NCBI RefSeq assembly: GCF_000970205.1
Contig: NZ_CP009512.1
Location: 1,674,001-1,738,000, forward strand
Length of the DNA stretch: 64,000 nt
DNA from: Methanosarcina mazei S-6
GTDB taxonomy: Archaea > Halobacteriota > Methanosarcinia > Methanosarcinales > Methanosarcinaceae
Direction of reading: 5' to 3'
A program made the translations under genes and the position numbers. The notes beneath the pieces are model-generated. The model saw only the letters and a list, made by a program, of their open reading frames with translations. It ran no database searches and had not been told where the DNA came from. This document shows, piece by piece, positions 26,489-36,085 of this stretch. Within the stretch, counting starts at the first letter, position 1; each line of letters opens with the position of its first letter.

Positions 26489-27760
26489 ATGAAATATGAT
26501 GTTATTGTGGTGGGAGCCGGTCCTGTGGGCTCTACTGCTGCCCGCTATGCGGCAATGAACGGGGCAAAAGTCCTTCTTCTCGAAGAGCACGCTTCAATAG
26601 GATCACCTGTGGGATGTACAGGGCTCCTGAGCACCAGAGCTGTTGAAGAGTGTGACCTCAAGCCCACGGACGAATTTGTATTCAATTCCGTGCGTGGGGC
26701 TTTTGTTCACGCTCCTGACGGCCAGTGCCTGCCTGTTGATGGAAAACATACAAGGGCATATGTTGTTTCCCGAAAAAATTTTGACCGCGCCCTTGCAGTA
26801 ATGGCTGTGGAAGAAGGCGTTGAGCTCTCCCTGAAAACAAGGGCTATAGGGTTCGAAAAAGAAAACTCTGAGACCGGTACAGGGACAACAGGAGAAGGTG
26901 GTAAAAAAGAAACGGGCTCTCCCGTAAAACTCCGGATAGTCAAAAACGGCAAGCCTGAAACCGTATCTGCTTCTGTGGTCATTGGGGCAGACGGAGTAAA
27001 AAGCCGCATAGCCAGTTATGCCGGGCTTGGAAGACCTGCTCGTGTGCTTCCGGGAATCCAGGTAGAAGCTCCATATGCCTCGGAAGACAGTGATTTTGTC
27101 GAACTGTTCCCGGGCTCTTCAGCTCCGGGTTTTTTTGCCTGGACAGTTCCCCTTGATGAAAAAATCTCGCGTATAGGGCTTGCAATAGACCCTGAGCTCG
27201 CTTTCAGGAACGGATATGGTGAGAATTCCCCCCTTTATTATCTTGAAAAATTACTGCGCTCCAACCCCTGCATAAAAACAAGATACTCCGGAGGCATGCT
27301 CGACTTTGTTGTTGGCGGGATCCCTGTAGGTCCTCAGGATAAAACATATACGGGGGGAGTCCTTCTTGCAGGCGATGCCGCAGGGCAGGCTAAACCCACA
27401 TCCGGGGGAGGAGTTTACACCGGGGCTTTTGCAGCAAAAATCGCAGGAAGAGTCGCAGCAGAAGCAGCCCTTGAAAATGATACCTCTGCAAACAGGCTTT
27501 CGGAATACGACAGGCTCTGGAGAAAGGGGCTTGCAAAAGAACTCGAAATAGGCATGAAAATCCATGATTATATGGGAAAGCTGGAAGACAAACAGTTGAA
27601 TGAACTCATAGGCTCTTTGAATACCCCGTCAATCCTGGACACGATCACGGAATACGGAGATATGGACCATCCCTCGATCCTCATGAGAAAGCTGATGTTT
27701 TCGGGAAATTCCTTGAGGCTCATGAAAGCCTTCGGGACATTTATAAAGACGCTCTTTTAA
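26489..27760 (+). CDS. Geranylgeranyl reductase family flavoprotein
   Basis: This 423-residue FAD-dependent reductase has the dinucleotide fold VVGAGPVGSTAARYAAMNG (G9, G11, G14), the GCTGLLSTRAV segment characteristic of digeranylgeranylglycerophospholipid reductases, and the second FAD motif LLAGDAAGQAKPTSGGGVY. The family saturates isoprenoid chains of archaeal membrane lipids or of polyprenyl carriers and quinones. The family has several paralogs per Methanosarcina genome, so the exact substrate is open. The start is fixed because the Rossmann strand begins at residue 3. The only purine-rich stretch (AAGG) is very close, so the message may be leaderless. A short Gly/Thr/Lys-rich insertion (about 131-143) is unusual. 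Confidence 0.9.
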   Translation: MKYDVIVVGAGPVGSTAARYAAMNGAKVLLLEEHASIGSPVGCTGLLSTRAVEECDLKPTDEFVFNSVRGAFVHAPDGQCLPVDGKHTRAYVVSRKNFDRALAVMAVEEGVELSLKTRAIGFEKENSETGTGTTGEGGKKETGSPVKLRIVKNGKPETVSASVVIGADGVKSRIASYAGLGRPARVLPGIQVEAPYASEDSDFVELFPGSSAPGFFAWTVPLDEKISRIGLAIDPELAFRNGYGENSPLYYLEKLLRSNPCIKTRYSGGMLDFVVGGIPVGPQDKTYTGGVLLAGDAAGQAKPTSGGGVYTGAFAAKIAGRVAAEAALENDTSANRLSEYDRLWRKGLAKELEIGMKIHDYMGKLEDKQLNELIGSLNTPSILDTITEYGDMDHPSILMRKLMFSGNSLRLMKAFGTFIKTLF

Positions 27761-27832
27761 ATTGATCCGGCGTCCTTATTTTTACTGTAAGGTCTATAAA
27801 TCCCGGGAATCCCTTATATTACAGGGGTAAAT

Positions 27833-29082
27833 GTGGTTTTGGGTTCTAAACTTCTTGATAATGTAAAAATGCACCTTTGCACGTGTTCTGCAGGGCTCAG
27901 GCCCACTCCTGATATGGAAGCGTTCCTGAAAATGCCCATGAGAGAACTCTACGTCTCCCTGCCCATTCATATGGATGATGGTTCCATAAAGGTTTTCAAG
28001 GGTTTCAGAGTCCAGTATAACGAAGCCCTGGGGCCTGCCAAAGGAGGGATACGTTTTCATCCGGATGAAACAATGGAGACTATACGCGCCCTTGCAGCTC
28101 TGATGACCTGGAAATGTGCCTTACACAGGCTGCCTCTGGGGGGAGCAAAGGGAGGAATTGTCTGTTCTCCAAAAGAGCTTTCACACCGGGAGCTGGAGCG
28201 CCTTAGCAGGGCATATATCCGCGCTGTTTACCAGATTATAGGCCCTGATAGGGATATACCTGCTCCAGATATGTACACAAACCCGCAAATTATGGCATGG
28301 ATGATGGACGAGTACTCGAAACTCGCAGGAAAAATGTCTTCGGCGCAATTACAGGCAAACCCACAAGTCTGGGAGGTTCTGCTGGCAGGTTTGATGCAAC
28401 GGCTAAAGGTGGCCTGTATGCGGTAAGGGAAGCTGCAAAAAAACTGGGGATAGAGCTTGAAGATGCAAAAGTTGCTGTCCAGGGTTTCGGAAACGTCGGA
28501 TACCACGCTGCTTACCTTGCAAAGAAACTCTTCGGCTGCAGAGTTGTGGCTGTAAGCGACAGCAAAGGAGCTATTTACTCCGGAAAAGGGCTTGATCCTG
28601 AGGATGTTTCCGGGTATAAGCATTCCACAGGTTCCGTGCTGGGCTATCCGGAAGCGGAAAATCTCAGCAATAAGGAGCTTCTGGAACTTGATGTGGATAT
28701 CCTTATCCCGGCTGCCCTTGAGGACGTAGTAAGCATAGAAAATGCGGAAAAGGTAAGACCGAAAATTCTCGCCGAAATGGCCAATGGGCCCACGACCCGG
28801 GAAGCAGAAGAGGTACTCATTTCGAACGGGGTCCACATAATCCCTGATATTCTTTACAACGGGGGAGGGGTCATTGTTTCTTATTTTGAAATGGTCCAGA
28901 ACGAGTCCAGCATACAGTGGGACGAAAAGGAAGTAGAAATGCGCCTAGAAAAAAAGATGAAAGAAGCATATCATTCGGTTTTCGACTTTGCCGAAAAAAA
29001 CAATGCCGGCATGCGGCAGGCTGCCTATACACTAGCTGTTGGAAGGGTTGTCGAAGCCATGCAGCTCAGGGGATGGATCTGA
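27833..29082 (+). pseudogene. gdhA: Glu/Leu/Phe/Val dehydrogenase with a one-base frameshift
   Basis: Two frames (27833-28426, and one continuing to 29082) together encode a complete NAD(P)-dependent glutamate dehydrogenase of about 416 residues. The N-terminal half has [12 protein letters not shown], the catalytic-Lys motif PLGGAKGGI and [19 protein letters not shown]. The C-terminal half has [13 protein letters not shown], the Rossmann motif VQGFGNVGYHAA and NGGGVIVSYFEMVQN. The break is at the A-run 28330-28334: five A's where six restore [15 protein letters not shown] 27833 has AGGGGT upstream. Either the gene is recently inactivated or the base was lost in sequencing. The rest shows no decay. 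Confidence 0.92.
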
Positions 29083-29191
29083 GTCCTGTAATAACAGACC
29101 TGAAAAGGAAAAAGGGATAAAGAAAAGTTCGGAAAGCAATGAATACAGGTATAAATACAGGTATTAATGGGTAAAGCAGCGAAAAAGGACG

Positions 29192-29353
29192 GTGATTCGA
29201 GCGTACAGATGTAGCAATTGTGGATATCTTTACAACCCTGACCTGGGAGATTCTTCACAGTCCATAGCTCCTGATACGGGGTTTGAAGAGCTTCCTAAAT
29301 CCTGGAAATGCCCGAGGTGCGGAGTTTCCAGGGAAATGTTTGAAAAAATGTAA
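29192..29353 (+). CDS. Rubredoxin
   Basis: This 53-residue protein is a one-iron Fe(Cys)4 electron carrier. The ligands are C7-x2-C10 (YRCSNCGYLY) and C40-x2-C43 (WKCPRCGVS), spaced as in rubredoxins, with the conserved NPDLGD and FEELPKSW segments between them. GTG 29192 is the only start after an in-frame stop, with AAGGA just before it. It lies 109 bases after the glutamate dehydrogenase, same strand. Rubredoxins in methanogens pass electrons to oxygen- or superoxide-detoxifying enzymes, but no such partner is adjacent. Confidence 0.93.
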   Translation: MIRAYRCSNCGYLYNPDLGDSSQSIAPDTGFEELPKSWKCPRCGVSREMFEKM

Positions 29354-29433
29354 GTTTTAAGTTTAAGTTTTAGTTTTAGTTTTAATTTAACTTTTAAAGA
29401 TACCTGACGTCCAGATAAAGGAGCTAAGAATTA

Positions 29434-29625
29434 TTAACCCTTACAGCCAGCATCTTCCAGTTCATTAAGACGGTTTCTTTCAAAGTTAAGGACTTTTCTG
29501 ATTATTAACTTTTTTGGCCCGAGTGAGAGTTCATCATTTTCAGGGTATTTTTTCTTTACATACTCATAAAGTTCCGGAACACTCATTTCATCAAGTTTCC
29601 TTTTGATCTGGTTAAACTCTTCCAT
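29434..29625 (-). CDS. Small hypothetical protein, 63 aa
   Basis: This charged helical protein (MEEFNQIKRKLDEMSVPELY, then RKVLNFERNRLNELEDAG) has no hydrophobic segment. TGAGGTG lies 5-6 bases before ATG 29625, a good SD. The amphipathic heptad pattern suggests a small coiled-coil or SAP-like DNA/RNA-associated protein. No family is recognised. It converges on the rubredoxin gene 80 bases away. Confidence 0.65.
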   Translation of the reverse strand: MEEFNQIKRKLDEMSVPELYEYVKKKYPENDELSLGPKKLIIRKVLNFERNRLNELEDAGCKG

Positions 29626-29766
29626 AAAAACACCTCACTTACAACTCACTTATAGAAATCGAAGTAATATTATAAGTTCTGTTATAAAATCACATTATAT
29701 AACATATCGGCAAGTACATCCAAATTTATTTCAAATACAGGTTTTCAGATGCCTTACAGTACTGAT

Positions 29767-29872
29767 ACTTTCGATTGATACTTTTCAGTCGTAGTGTTTT
29801 TAATTGATGCCTTACGGTAATAGTGTTTTTGATTGATGTCTTTCGGTATTAATACTTTCAATTAATACTTCT
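29767..29872. repeat. Degenerate 29-30-bp tandem repeat, about 3.5 copies
   Basis: Units share a TTTTTAATTGATGCCTTACGG-like plan (TTGAT, CTTNCGGTA, TAGTG) in the 29626-30046 spacer upstream of the histidine kinase. The remainder of that 420-base spacer is AT-rich with no gene. Confidence 0.6.
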
Positions 29873-30046
29873 AATGGCCTGTTTTTATATATTCATATTC
29901 ACTCAGGAGCTGTAAAGATTTCTTACCCGCCTGCCCCTCAATCTTATTTAATTTCTTTTAAATTCATATCCAAAATATTAATATGTCAATAATCTTATCA
30001 TACATGTGACTACCGAATAGGATTTCATGGAAATCATTTCGGAAAC

Positions 30047-32818
30047 ATGAAGCTCTGGAGAGACAACCAGATCCCGGGAAATAAGTCGAAAGCAAAAGGA
30101 ACAGCACTTGGTGGCAGGGGTGATAATATAAACGTTGATATAAGAAAAAGTGAAGCAGGAATCGAGTGGATGGAAGAATTTCTTTTAAACAGCCCCACCC
30201 CAGTCCTGAAGATCGAAAAAGAAGGGGTAATTACCTATTCCAATGAGGCAGGAAAGCCATTGATTGAAGAATGGGGAAGCATCCCCGGCGGGAAAGTCCC
30301 TTTAAATATCCAGAAAATTGTGCGAAAAGCAGCTTTCAGAAGAAAGTCAGAATTCCTGGAACTTAAAGCAGGCGAAAAAACTTATCTGGCTACTTTTGTC
30401 CCTTCTGCTGACGGTAAATACACTGTTCTCCATACATCAGACATAAATTCATCTAAAAAAATGGAAAGAAAACTATCTTTGATAGACGGATATTATGAAG
30501 CCTTTATCAGGGTTGCGGAGCTGTCACTTATATGCACAGACCTTCAGACATTGCTGGACAAATCCTTTAATTTAATTATTTCCACGCTTGATGCAAAATA
30601 CTGCAAAATTCTGAAACTTTTAAATGATGGAAACTTTCTGGTTGAAGCAGGGGTCGGATGGAAGCCGGAAGATACAGGCAAGGTTATTAAAAGGGAAGAG
30701 GCTTCGGTAGCAGGATATACTGTTCTTTCAAAAAAACCTATTAATATAGAGGATCTGGACAAAAAAGGTTCAATCGAAAGAATGGGACTTTATGGGTATT
30801 CGGAAATTACTCACGGAATCAGTGTCCTTGTGGGAAGCCTCGAAAAACCGTATGGAGTCCTTGCAGTCCACAGCACCAGAAAAGAGAAATTTACAAAAGA
30901 AGATGCCTGTTTTTTGAAAGGCATTGCATCCATGCTTTCATTAGCCCTTGAAAGGAATAAGGTGGAGAGCACACTTCTGGATAAGGTTCTTTTCCTTGAA
31001 ACCCTTGTGGATACGATCCCTGCCCCTGTGTTTTACAAAGACAGGGAAGGGATCTACCGCGGATGCAACGACCTCTTTGCAAAAATGATCCTGGGGATAC
31101 CAAAGGAGAAAGTAGCAGGATGCTCTATAGATGAGTTTCTCGAGAAAATTCCGCAGGAACTGGGAAATGTTTACAAAAGAACGGACAGGCAGCTGCTTCA
31201 GAGAGGGGGAAGCCTGATTTATGAATCCAGAATAATGTGCTCTGATGGGTTGCTCAGGCAGTTCCTTATTAACAAAGCTGCATACCGAAATCTTAATGGG
31301 GATATGGAAGGTCTTGTAGGGGTAATGCTTGATATAACCGGGCAAAAACGTACAGAAGGTAGCCTGTTAAAAAGTGAAGAGAGATACAGGCTGGCTGCCG
31401 AGCAGACAGGTCAGCTGATATACGAATTTGACCTGAGAAACGGCTATGGAGAATGGGCAGGCGCTGTTAAGGAACTTACAGGCTACACCTATAATGAAAT
31501 GCAGAATTTCAGTTATTATGACTGGCTTGAGCACATTCACCCTGATGAGCGCAGAAGAGTGCAGCAGGAATTTAAAAAGTGCTGGAACACAGGAGAAAAA
31601 TTCAATGAAGAATTCAGGTTCCGTCGGAAAGATGGAAGCTATTTTTCCGTGGAGAACAAAGGTGTCTATCTGAAGGACGAAGAAGGGCTCGTATGCAAAG
31701 CCCTCGGGGTAATGAAGGATATTACAGAACTCAAACTTTCCTCGCAAAAACTGAAGGAAAGCGAAGAGATGTACCGGTCATTTTTACAGAACTTTAAAGG
31801 GATAGCATTTAAACTGGACAGGAATTTTGCCCCTCTATTTATGGAAGGGGCAGTCGAGGAAATAACCGGGTACACAGAGAAAGACCTCATATCCGGCAGG
31901 ATAAATTTTTTTAATCTTCTTGATCCGGAAGATTTTTCATTGCTCGATAATTGCAGGAATAAAATGAGTTCTGTCCCCAATTCTATTATGGAGTATGACT
32001 ACAGGTTCAGGAGAAAAGATGGAACTGTGAGATGGGTCCATGAGTTAATCCATAATATCTGCAATGAGAACGGTGAAACAGAGTTTATACAGGGATATGC
32101 TTATGATATTACTCCGAAGAAAAAAGCTGAGGAAACCCTTGCAAAAGCCGAAGCAATAGGCATGAGGGAAATCCACCACAGGATTAAAAATAATCTTCAA
32201 ATAGTTTCGTCCCTGCTGAGCCTTCAGGCTGATAAGTTTAAAGACAGGGATGTAATTGAAGCGTTCAGGGAAAGTGAAAACCGTGTTGCTTCCATGTCCA
32301 TTATTCATGAAGAGCTTCACAAATCCGAGGATACCACAAGCATAGATTTTGCAGCCTATTTGAGGAAATTGACTTCCGAACTCCTTTATTCCTACAGGAT
32401 CGGAAATGAGAAAGTCCATCTTTTCCTTGATGTGGACCACACATTCCTTGGAATAGATACTGCAGTCCCTCTAGGGATTATTATTAACGAGCTCTTTTCA
32501 AACTCGCTGAAATATGCGTTTTCCAGAGGTGCCGACGGCGAGATCAGTATCTCTCTTTGCAGGCTGCCTGAAATATCAGGATCTTTTATCGAATCCAGCA
32601 GCTGTATTGGCACAGCAGGGCCGGGAATTCAGACAGGGTTTAAACTTGTTTACTCGGACAGCGGGGGTTGCTTCCCGGAAAATATCGATTTTTATAATCC
32701 TGATACCCTTGGTTTGCAGCTTGTAAATGCCCTGGTAGAACAGCTCGATGGAACGGTTGAGATTGAAAAAGGAGATCAAACCAGGTTCACTATAAGGTTC
32801 GAGGACAAGGGATTCTGA
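30047..32818 (+). CDS. Soluble PAS/GAF sensor histidine kinase
   Basis: The 923-residue kinase has no membrane helix. Order: PAS-like domain (about 40-130), GAF (about 150-300, ending YGVLAVHSTRKEKFTKEDACF), then three PAS/PAC units (about 310-430, 440-565, 570-690). These show DITGQKRTE, MKDITELKL and YDITPKKKA at their ends. The kinase core is HisKA_2 type: MREIHHRIKNNLQIVSSLL with the phospho-acceptor at H710/H711, N-box IIINELFSNSLKYAF and a G-box LGLQLVNALVEQLDG. It should sense an intracellular signal (redox or ligand) and phosphorylate a response regulator, none of which is encoded nearby. Multi-PAS orphan kinases are typical of Methanosarcina. Confidence 0.93.
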   Translation: MKLWRDNQIPGNKSKAKGTALGGRGDNINVDIRKSEAGIEWMEEFLLNSPTPVLKIEKEGVITYSNEAGKPLIEEWGSIPGGKVPLNIQKIVRKAAFRRKSEFLELKAGEKTYLATFVPSADGKYTVLHTSDINSSKKMERKLSLIDGYYEAFIRVAELSLICTDLQTLLDKSFNLIISTLDAKYCKILKLLNDGNFLVEAGVGWKPEDTGKVIKREEASVAGYTVLSKKPINIEDLDKKGSIERMGLYGYSEITHGISVLVGSLEKPYGVLAVHSTRKEKFTKEDACFLKGIASMLSLALERNKVESTLLDKVLFLETLVDTIPAPVFYKDREGIYRGCNDLFAKMILGIPKEKVAGCSIDEFLEKIPQELGNVYKRTDRQLLQRGGSLIYESRIMCSDGLLRQFLINKAAYRNLNGDMEGLVGVMLDITGQKRTEGSLLKSEERYRLAAEQTGQLIYEFDLRNGYGEWAGAVKELTGYTYNEMQNFSYYDWLEHIHPDERRRVQQEFKKCWNTGEKFNEEFRFRRKDGSYFSVENKGVYLKDEEGLVCKALGVMKDITELKLSSQKLKESEEMYRSFLQNFKGIAFKLDRNFAPLFMEGAVEEITGYTEKDLISGRINFFNLLDPEDFSLLDNCRNKMSSVPNSIMEYDYRFRRKDGTVRWVHELIHNICNENGETEFIQGYAYDITPKKKAEETLAKAEAIGMREIHHRIKNNLQIVSSLLSLQADKFKDRDVIEAFRESENRVASMSIIHEELHKSEDTTSIDFAAYLRKLTSELLYSYRIGNEKVHLFLDVDHTFLGIDTAVPLGIIINELFSNSLKYAFSRGADGEISISLCRLPEISGSFIESSSCIGTAGPGIQTGFKLVYSDSGGCFPENIDFYNPDTLGLQLVNALVEQLDGTVEIEKGDQTRFTIRFEDKGF

Positions 32819-32862
32819 AGAAAAACTGAATGGTGACATATTTCTGATGCTGTCCGTCACCA

Positions 32863-32919
32863 TATATTAACTATTATTTAATATATTAACTATTATTTAA
32901 TATATTAACTATTATTTAA
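32863..32919. repeat. 19-bp tandem repeat, 3 copies
   Basis: TATATTAACTATTATTTAA occurs three times (32863, 32882, 32901) between the convergent kinase and Mrr-like genes, ending 10 bases before the latter's stop codon. Confidence 0.9.
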
Positions 32920-32928
32920 CTGCATTAT

Positions 32929-33945
32929 TTAACTATAGGATTTTATAATCATTTTTTTAAGTTTTTCTCTGTCAATTAAACCTATACCATTAGCTTCAGC
33001 TAATTCAATGGCAGAGTTTGTAAAATAGTTATTTGTAACTACTAAACCTTCAGTACATTTGTATAAAGCTTTAGACGCTACAACTTCCTGTACTGCTTTA
33101 TTCGAAACTTTACTTGAATAACGTTTAGCCTGAACAGCGATCCTTCCTTTATTTCCTGATAAAATAAGATCTGCTCCCTGGTCTCCAGATAAAGGAGTAT
33201 GAATTACCGAATATCCCAATCTTTCAAAAACAGACTTTAGAAAACCTTCAAATTCATATCCTTCCATTCCATCTATACTGGCTAATATTACATTTATATC
33301 TCTCGATCTGTTTTTTCTTAATTTTTTTTGTTCTGACCATTTTTTTAAAACTTTCAAAAACTTCTTCCCGGCGATCAGAAAAGCGACCACAAGTACCTTT
33401 CCAGTGACCAGAAAAGCGACCAGAAAAGCGACCAGAAGATTCTTCTTGGTCTCTTTTGGACGAATTATTTGTTTTTCAGGCTTCCATAGAAAAGCAAAAT
33501 TTAAAAATGCAATTGTTATCAAAAGGAATAATATACTCACTATCGGTGAGCTTACTATTATTAATAAACCAGAGATTAAACTAATAGATGCTACAGCAAG
33601 GTAAGTTATATACAGAATAAGGTGTAATAATTTCGGTTTTGTCGGAGCTATTAGACGGCTAACTTCAAATTTAAAAATAAGGATCGCAATAAAAAAACTA
33701 ATTACACTCAATAAAAATAATTCTTCTAATAAAAAGCCAAATCCAAGAAATATAAATATTGATCCAAATATAAAATAAGCTATTTTTGAGAAAATATTTG
33801 AGAATTTTGGTTTTTGCTGGACTACAGGAATACTGGATACTGGATAATCTGCTGGAGTATTATCTTCTAATGAAATTGGTACTGCTCTTATCTCTGATGG
33901 AGTAGTTAGAGTATCAACCTCTGCAATGGACGATGGATTTTTCAT
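32929..33945 (-). CDS. Membrane-anchored Mrr-like restriction endonuclease-fold protein
   Basis: The protein has 338 residues. The N-terminal 50 are soluble, followed by four to five hydrophobic helices (about 52-165). A short repetitive hydrophobic stretch LLVAFLVAFLVTGKVLVVAFL (about 178-198) follows, then a basic linker. The C-terminal 120 residues are an Mrr_cat domain: YEFEGFLKSVFERLGY, catalytic D259 in DQGADLIL, and Q272-A-K274 in IAVQAKRY. Mrr proteins cut modified DNA. Membrane-fused versions are known in bacteria and archaea without a defined role. The hydrophobic repeat is encoded by three copies of a 12-bp CCAGAAAAGCGA unit (33405-33440), a possible slippage product. Low GC compared with neighbours suggests acquisition. 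Confidence 0.85.
   Translation of the reverse strand: MKNPSSIAEVDTLTTPSEIRAVPISLEDNTPADYPVSSIPVVQQKPKFSNIFSKIAYFIFGSIFIFLGFGFLLEELFLLSVISFFIAILIFKFEVSRLIAPTKPKLLHLILYITYLAVASISLISGLLIIVSSPIVSILFLLITIAFLNFAFLWKPEKQIIRPKETKKNLLVAFLVAFLVTGKVLVVAFLIAGKKFLKVLKKWSEQKKLRKNRSRDINVILASIDGMEGYEFEGFLKSVFERLGYSVIHTPLSGDQGADLILSGNKGRIAVQAKRYSSKVSNKAVQEVVASKALYKCTEGLVVTNNYFTNSAIELAEANGIGLIDREKLKKMIIKSYS
33405..33440. repeat. 12-bp coding tandem repeat inside the Mrr-like gene
   Basis: Copies of CCAGAAAAGCGA lie within the coding sequence, with related copies at 33372-33390. They encode the repeated VAFL hydrophobic tetrapeptides, and copy-number change would stay in frame (multiples of 4 codons). Confidence 0.75.
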
Positions 33946-34107
33946 TTTTCAGCCCTCTGTATAAAAAGTAAATATAAAAATAGAGAATATATTAAAAAGT
34001 TTTCCATTCCATCAGCGAGCTAGCGAATATTCAACAGAAATACTAATGCTCTTTCTTTCCTGAAAAATCCTTAATCGTGGAATGAATAGGATACCTCAGC
34101 CGTCCAG

Positions 34108-34167
34108 TATTCCCATCAGGTGTCTCTTATTCCCATCAAGTATATCTTATTCTCATCAAGCATCTCT
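34108..34167. repeat. 20-bp tandem repeat, 3 copies
   Basis: Units TATTCCCATCAAGTATATCT-like start at 34108, 34128 and 34148, just beyond the 3' end of the QueG-like gene. Confidence 0.85.
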
Positions 34168-34193
34168 TCATTTGCTGTTTTATTGTCAGATAA

Positions 34194-35072
34194 TTACAGC
34201 TTTTTCCCGCCATAAGACCTGACATGCTTCCAGGCTTTATGATGCTCGGGAAATAGGTCTTCATCTATATATATCGCGTCGTCGTCCCTATTATACAGCT
34301 CTCGGTCTTTTCCTATCGGGCAGACCTTGATGCATATTCCGCAGGGTGAAATGTAACGTTTGTTAAGTTCAGCACTGTATGAGGAACATGCTTTCTTATC
34401 TGTCAGTGCGTCAGGGTAATCTTCCTTTTTAAGAGCGTTCGACGGACACATTTTTACACAGCGCATACAGCGAGTGCAGAGCTGAGTTTCCAGCATTGGG
34501 TCTGAAGGAAGCTTGGCTGTGGACAGGATTGAACCGAAACGGACCCTGGGACCGTACTCCGGTGTAAGTATCGTGTTGTTTACCCCAAAGTTTCCCAGCC
34601 CGGCAAGGAGAGCGGCGTGCCTGTGAGAAAAGAATGCAATGGGATTTTCGAGAAGTACCTGAATGCCCCCATATCCGTCTCTGGGCACGAAAACGGATGG
34701 GTATCCTTTGGAGGTCAGGAAATTGGCAAGCCGATATGTGTACTGGTCCAGCAGGGAATTTACGGTATTATACAGTTCGCGGTAATATATTGAGGGGGAC
34801 GTCTCCAGTACCGGAAGAGGGATCGGCAGTCCGATAACTATTACTGATTTTGCTTCAGGATATATGGACTGAGGATAGAATTCTTCAGGCATCCACGGCA
34901 AAAACGGAGGATTTTTCCATCTCTCAACACTGGCAACCCTAACCATGGGTATGTCCATACTTTCGCATTTCTGCAGGAGAGCTTTTTTCAGATCTTCAGT
35001 CGTGGATATCCCTTCTTTATGATTCCTTATCCCTACAGGGAGATAATTTTCCCACAATTTGAACATTTCCAT
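34194..35072 (-). CDS. QueG-like [4Fe-4S] protein (epoxyqueuosine reductase-related)
   Basis: The protein is about 292 residues from the chosen start. The N-terminal half has KSVIVIGLPIPLPVLETSPS and RHAALLAGLGNFGVNNTILTPEYGPRVRFGSIL, the corrinoid/active-site pattern of COG1600 (QueG) proteins. Two [4Fe-4S] motifs follow: CTRCMRCVKMCPSNA and CGICIKVCPIG. QueG reduces epoxyqueuosine in tRNA using cobalamin. Archaea use archaeosine rather than queuosine, so a different reductive role is likely. The frame extends upstream to ATG 35195, but those 41 residues are unlike the family, lack an SD and would leave 26 bases to the divergent gene. ATG 35072 (or 35066) is therefore preferred, with moderate certainty. 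Confidence 0.85.
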   Translation of the reverse strand: MEMFKLWENYLPVGIRNHKEGISTTEDLKKALLQKCESMDIPMVRVASVERWKNPPFLPWMPEEFYPQSIYPEAKSVIVIGLPIPLPVLETSPSIYYRELYNTVNSLLDQYTYRLANFLTSKGYPSVFVPRDGYGGIQVLLENPIAFFSHRHAALLAGLGNFGVNNTILTPEYGPRVRFGSILSTAKLPSDPMLETQLCTRCMRCVKMCPSNALKKEDYPDALTDKKACSSYSAELNKRYISPCGICIKVCPIGKDRELYNRDDDAIYIDEDLFPEHHKAWKHVRSYGGKKL

Positions 35073-35221
35073 CCATCTATATTCGGGATGGGGATTGTTC
35101 CACTCGACAAAGGAGAAACACTTGCAGACGAAAGAAAGGAAAGAATAGAAAAAATCGCTATTACGTTTAAGCAATAAGTAATGACAAAGTCTCATATAAG
35201 TGAAAAGTTAAAGAAAATAAT

Positions 35222-35545
35222 ATGATAATTGGAATAATAATAAACACCAGCGAACCTGAAACAGTGTGGAATGCATTTAGATTCGGCACGACTTCATTGC
35301 TTAATGACCATGAAGTGAAAATCTTCCTTCTGGGAAGAGGAGTGGAGTCAGAGAATATCAGGGATGAGAAGTTCAATGTTCAGGAACAAATAAAGCTTTT
35401 TATGGGGAACAGTGGCAAAATCTTCGCGTGTGGAACCTGCCTTAAAGCAAGGCAAATGGTGGGAAGCGAGGTTTGTCCGATCTCCACCATGCGTGATCTT
35501 CTCCATATAGTTGAAGAATCTAACAGAATTTTGACATTTGGTTAA
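35222..35545 (+). CDS. DsrE-family sulfur-relay-like protein
   Basis: This 107-residue DsrE/DsrF-like fold starts MIIGIIINTSEPETVWNAFRFG, with LLNDHEVKIFLLGRGVE and a conserved cysteine cluster IFACGTCLKARQ (C70, C73) plus C85. Family members bind or transfer persulfide sulfur or act as small redox switches. It is divergent from the QueG-like gene. Such proteins often neighbour Fe-S enzymes, which may be meaningful here. No SD is seen, so the message may be leaderless. Confidence 0.85.
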   Translation: MIIGIIINTSEPETVWNAFRFGTTSLLNDHEVKIFLLGRGVESENIRDEKFNVQEQIKLFMGNSGKIFACGTCLKARQMVGSEVCPISTMRDLLHIVEESNRILTFG

Positions 35546-36085
35546 GCTGATTCCGGAATCGAAGGCGTAATTTCATGGCATATTATGCTGTTCCTCTATG
35601 ATTAAATCCCTCATAGATGCCCAGTCAGGAATTTCATTTCATATTTCTACTTTTTTTGAGGGGCGCCGGACAGGCTGGCAAGTTTCCGATATTATACAAA
35701 TTTAAATCCGGTTTACGGGGTAAAAGGAAACCTGTGCTAATCAACTCTCTCGCTTTACTGAGTCATTTTTTCCTGCTCGATGAGGGTCGTAATTAAGTTT
35801 CTGGGCAAATTTTTTGATTATATCTCGGTACTAAAATATAATTAATTGGATAATTATTTATATCATAACCATGATGTACGTATCGCTGTATAATCCAGAT
35901 AATATCAGTTTTTGATTGCAGTTTCACAGGGCATTACCTCAGAATCCTCTTTTTTAAAATGTTTTTCCGGGTTTCAGAGGGAACCTTAACTGCTTGAAAA
36001 GGCTGAGTATTAAAATAACGAAGGCTGTCAGAGTGGACTGTGGTTGAAAATAAAAGTTACACACATATTCTGAGCACAGAATCTT

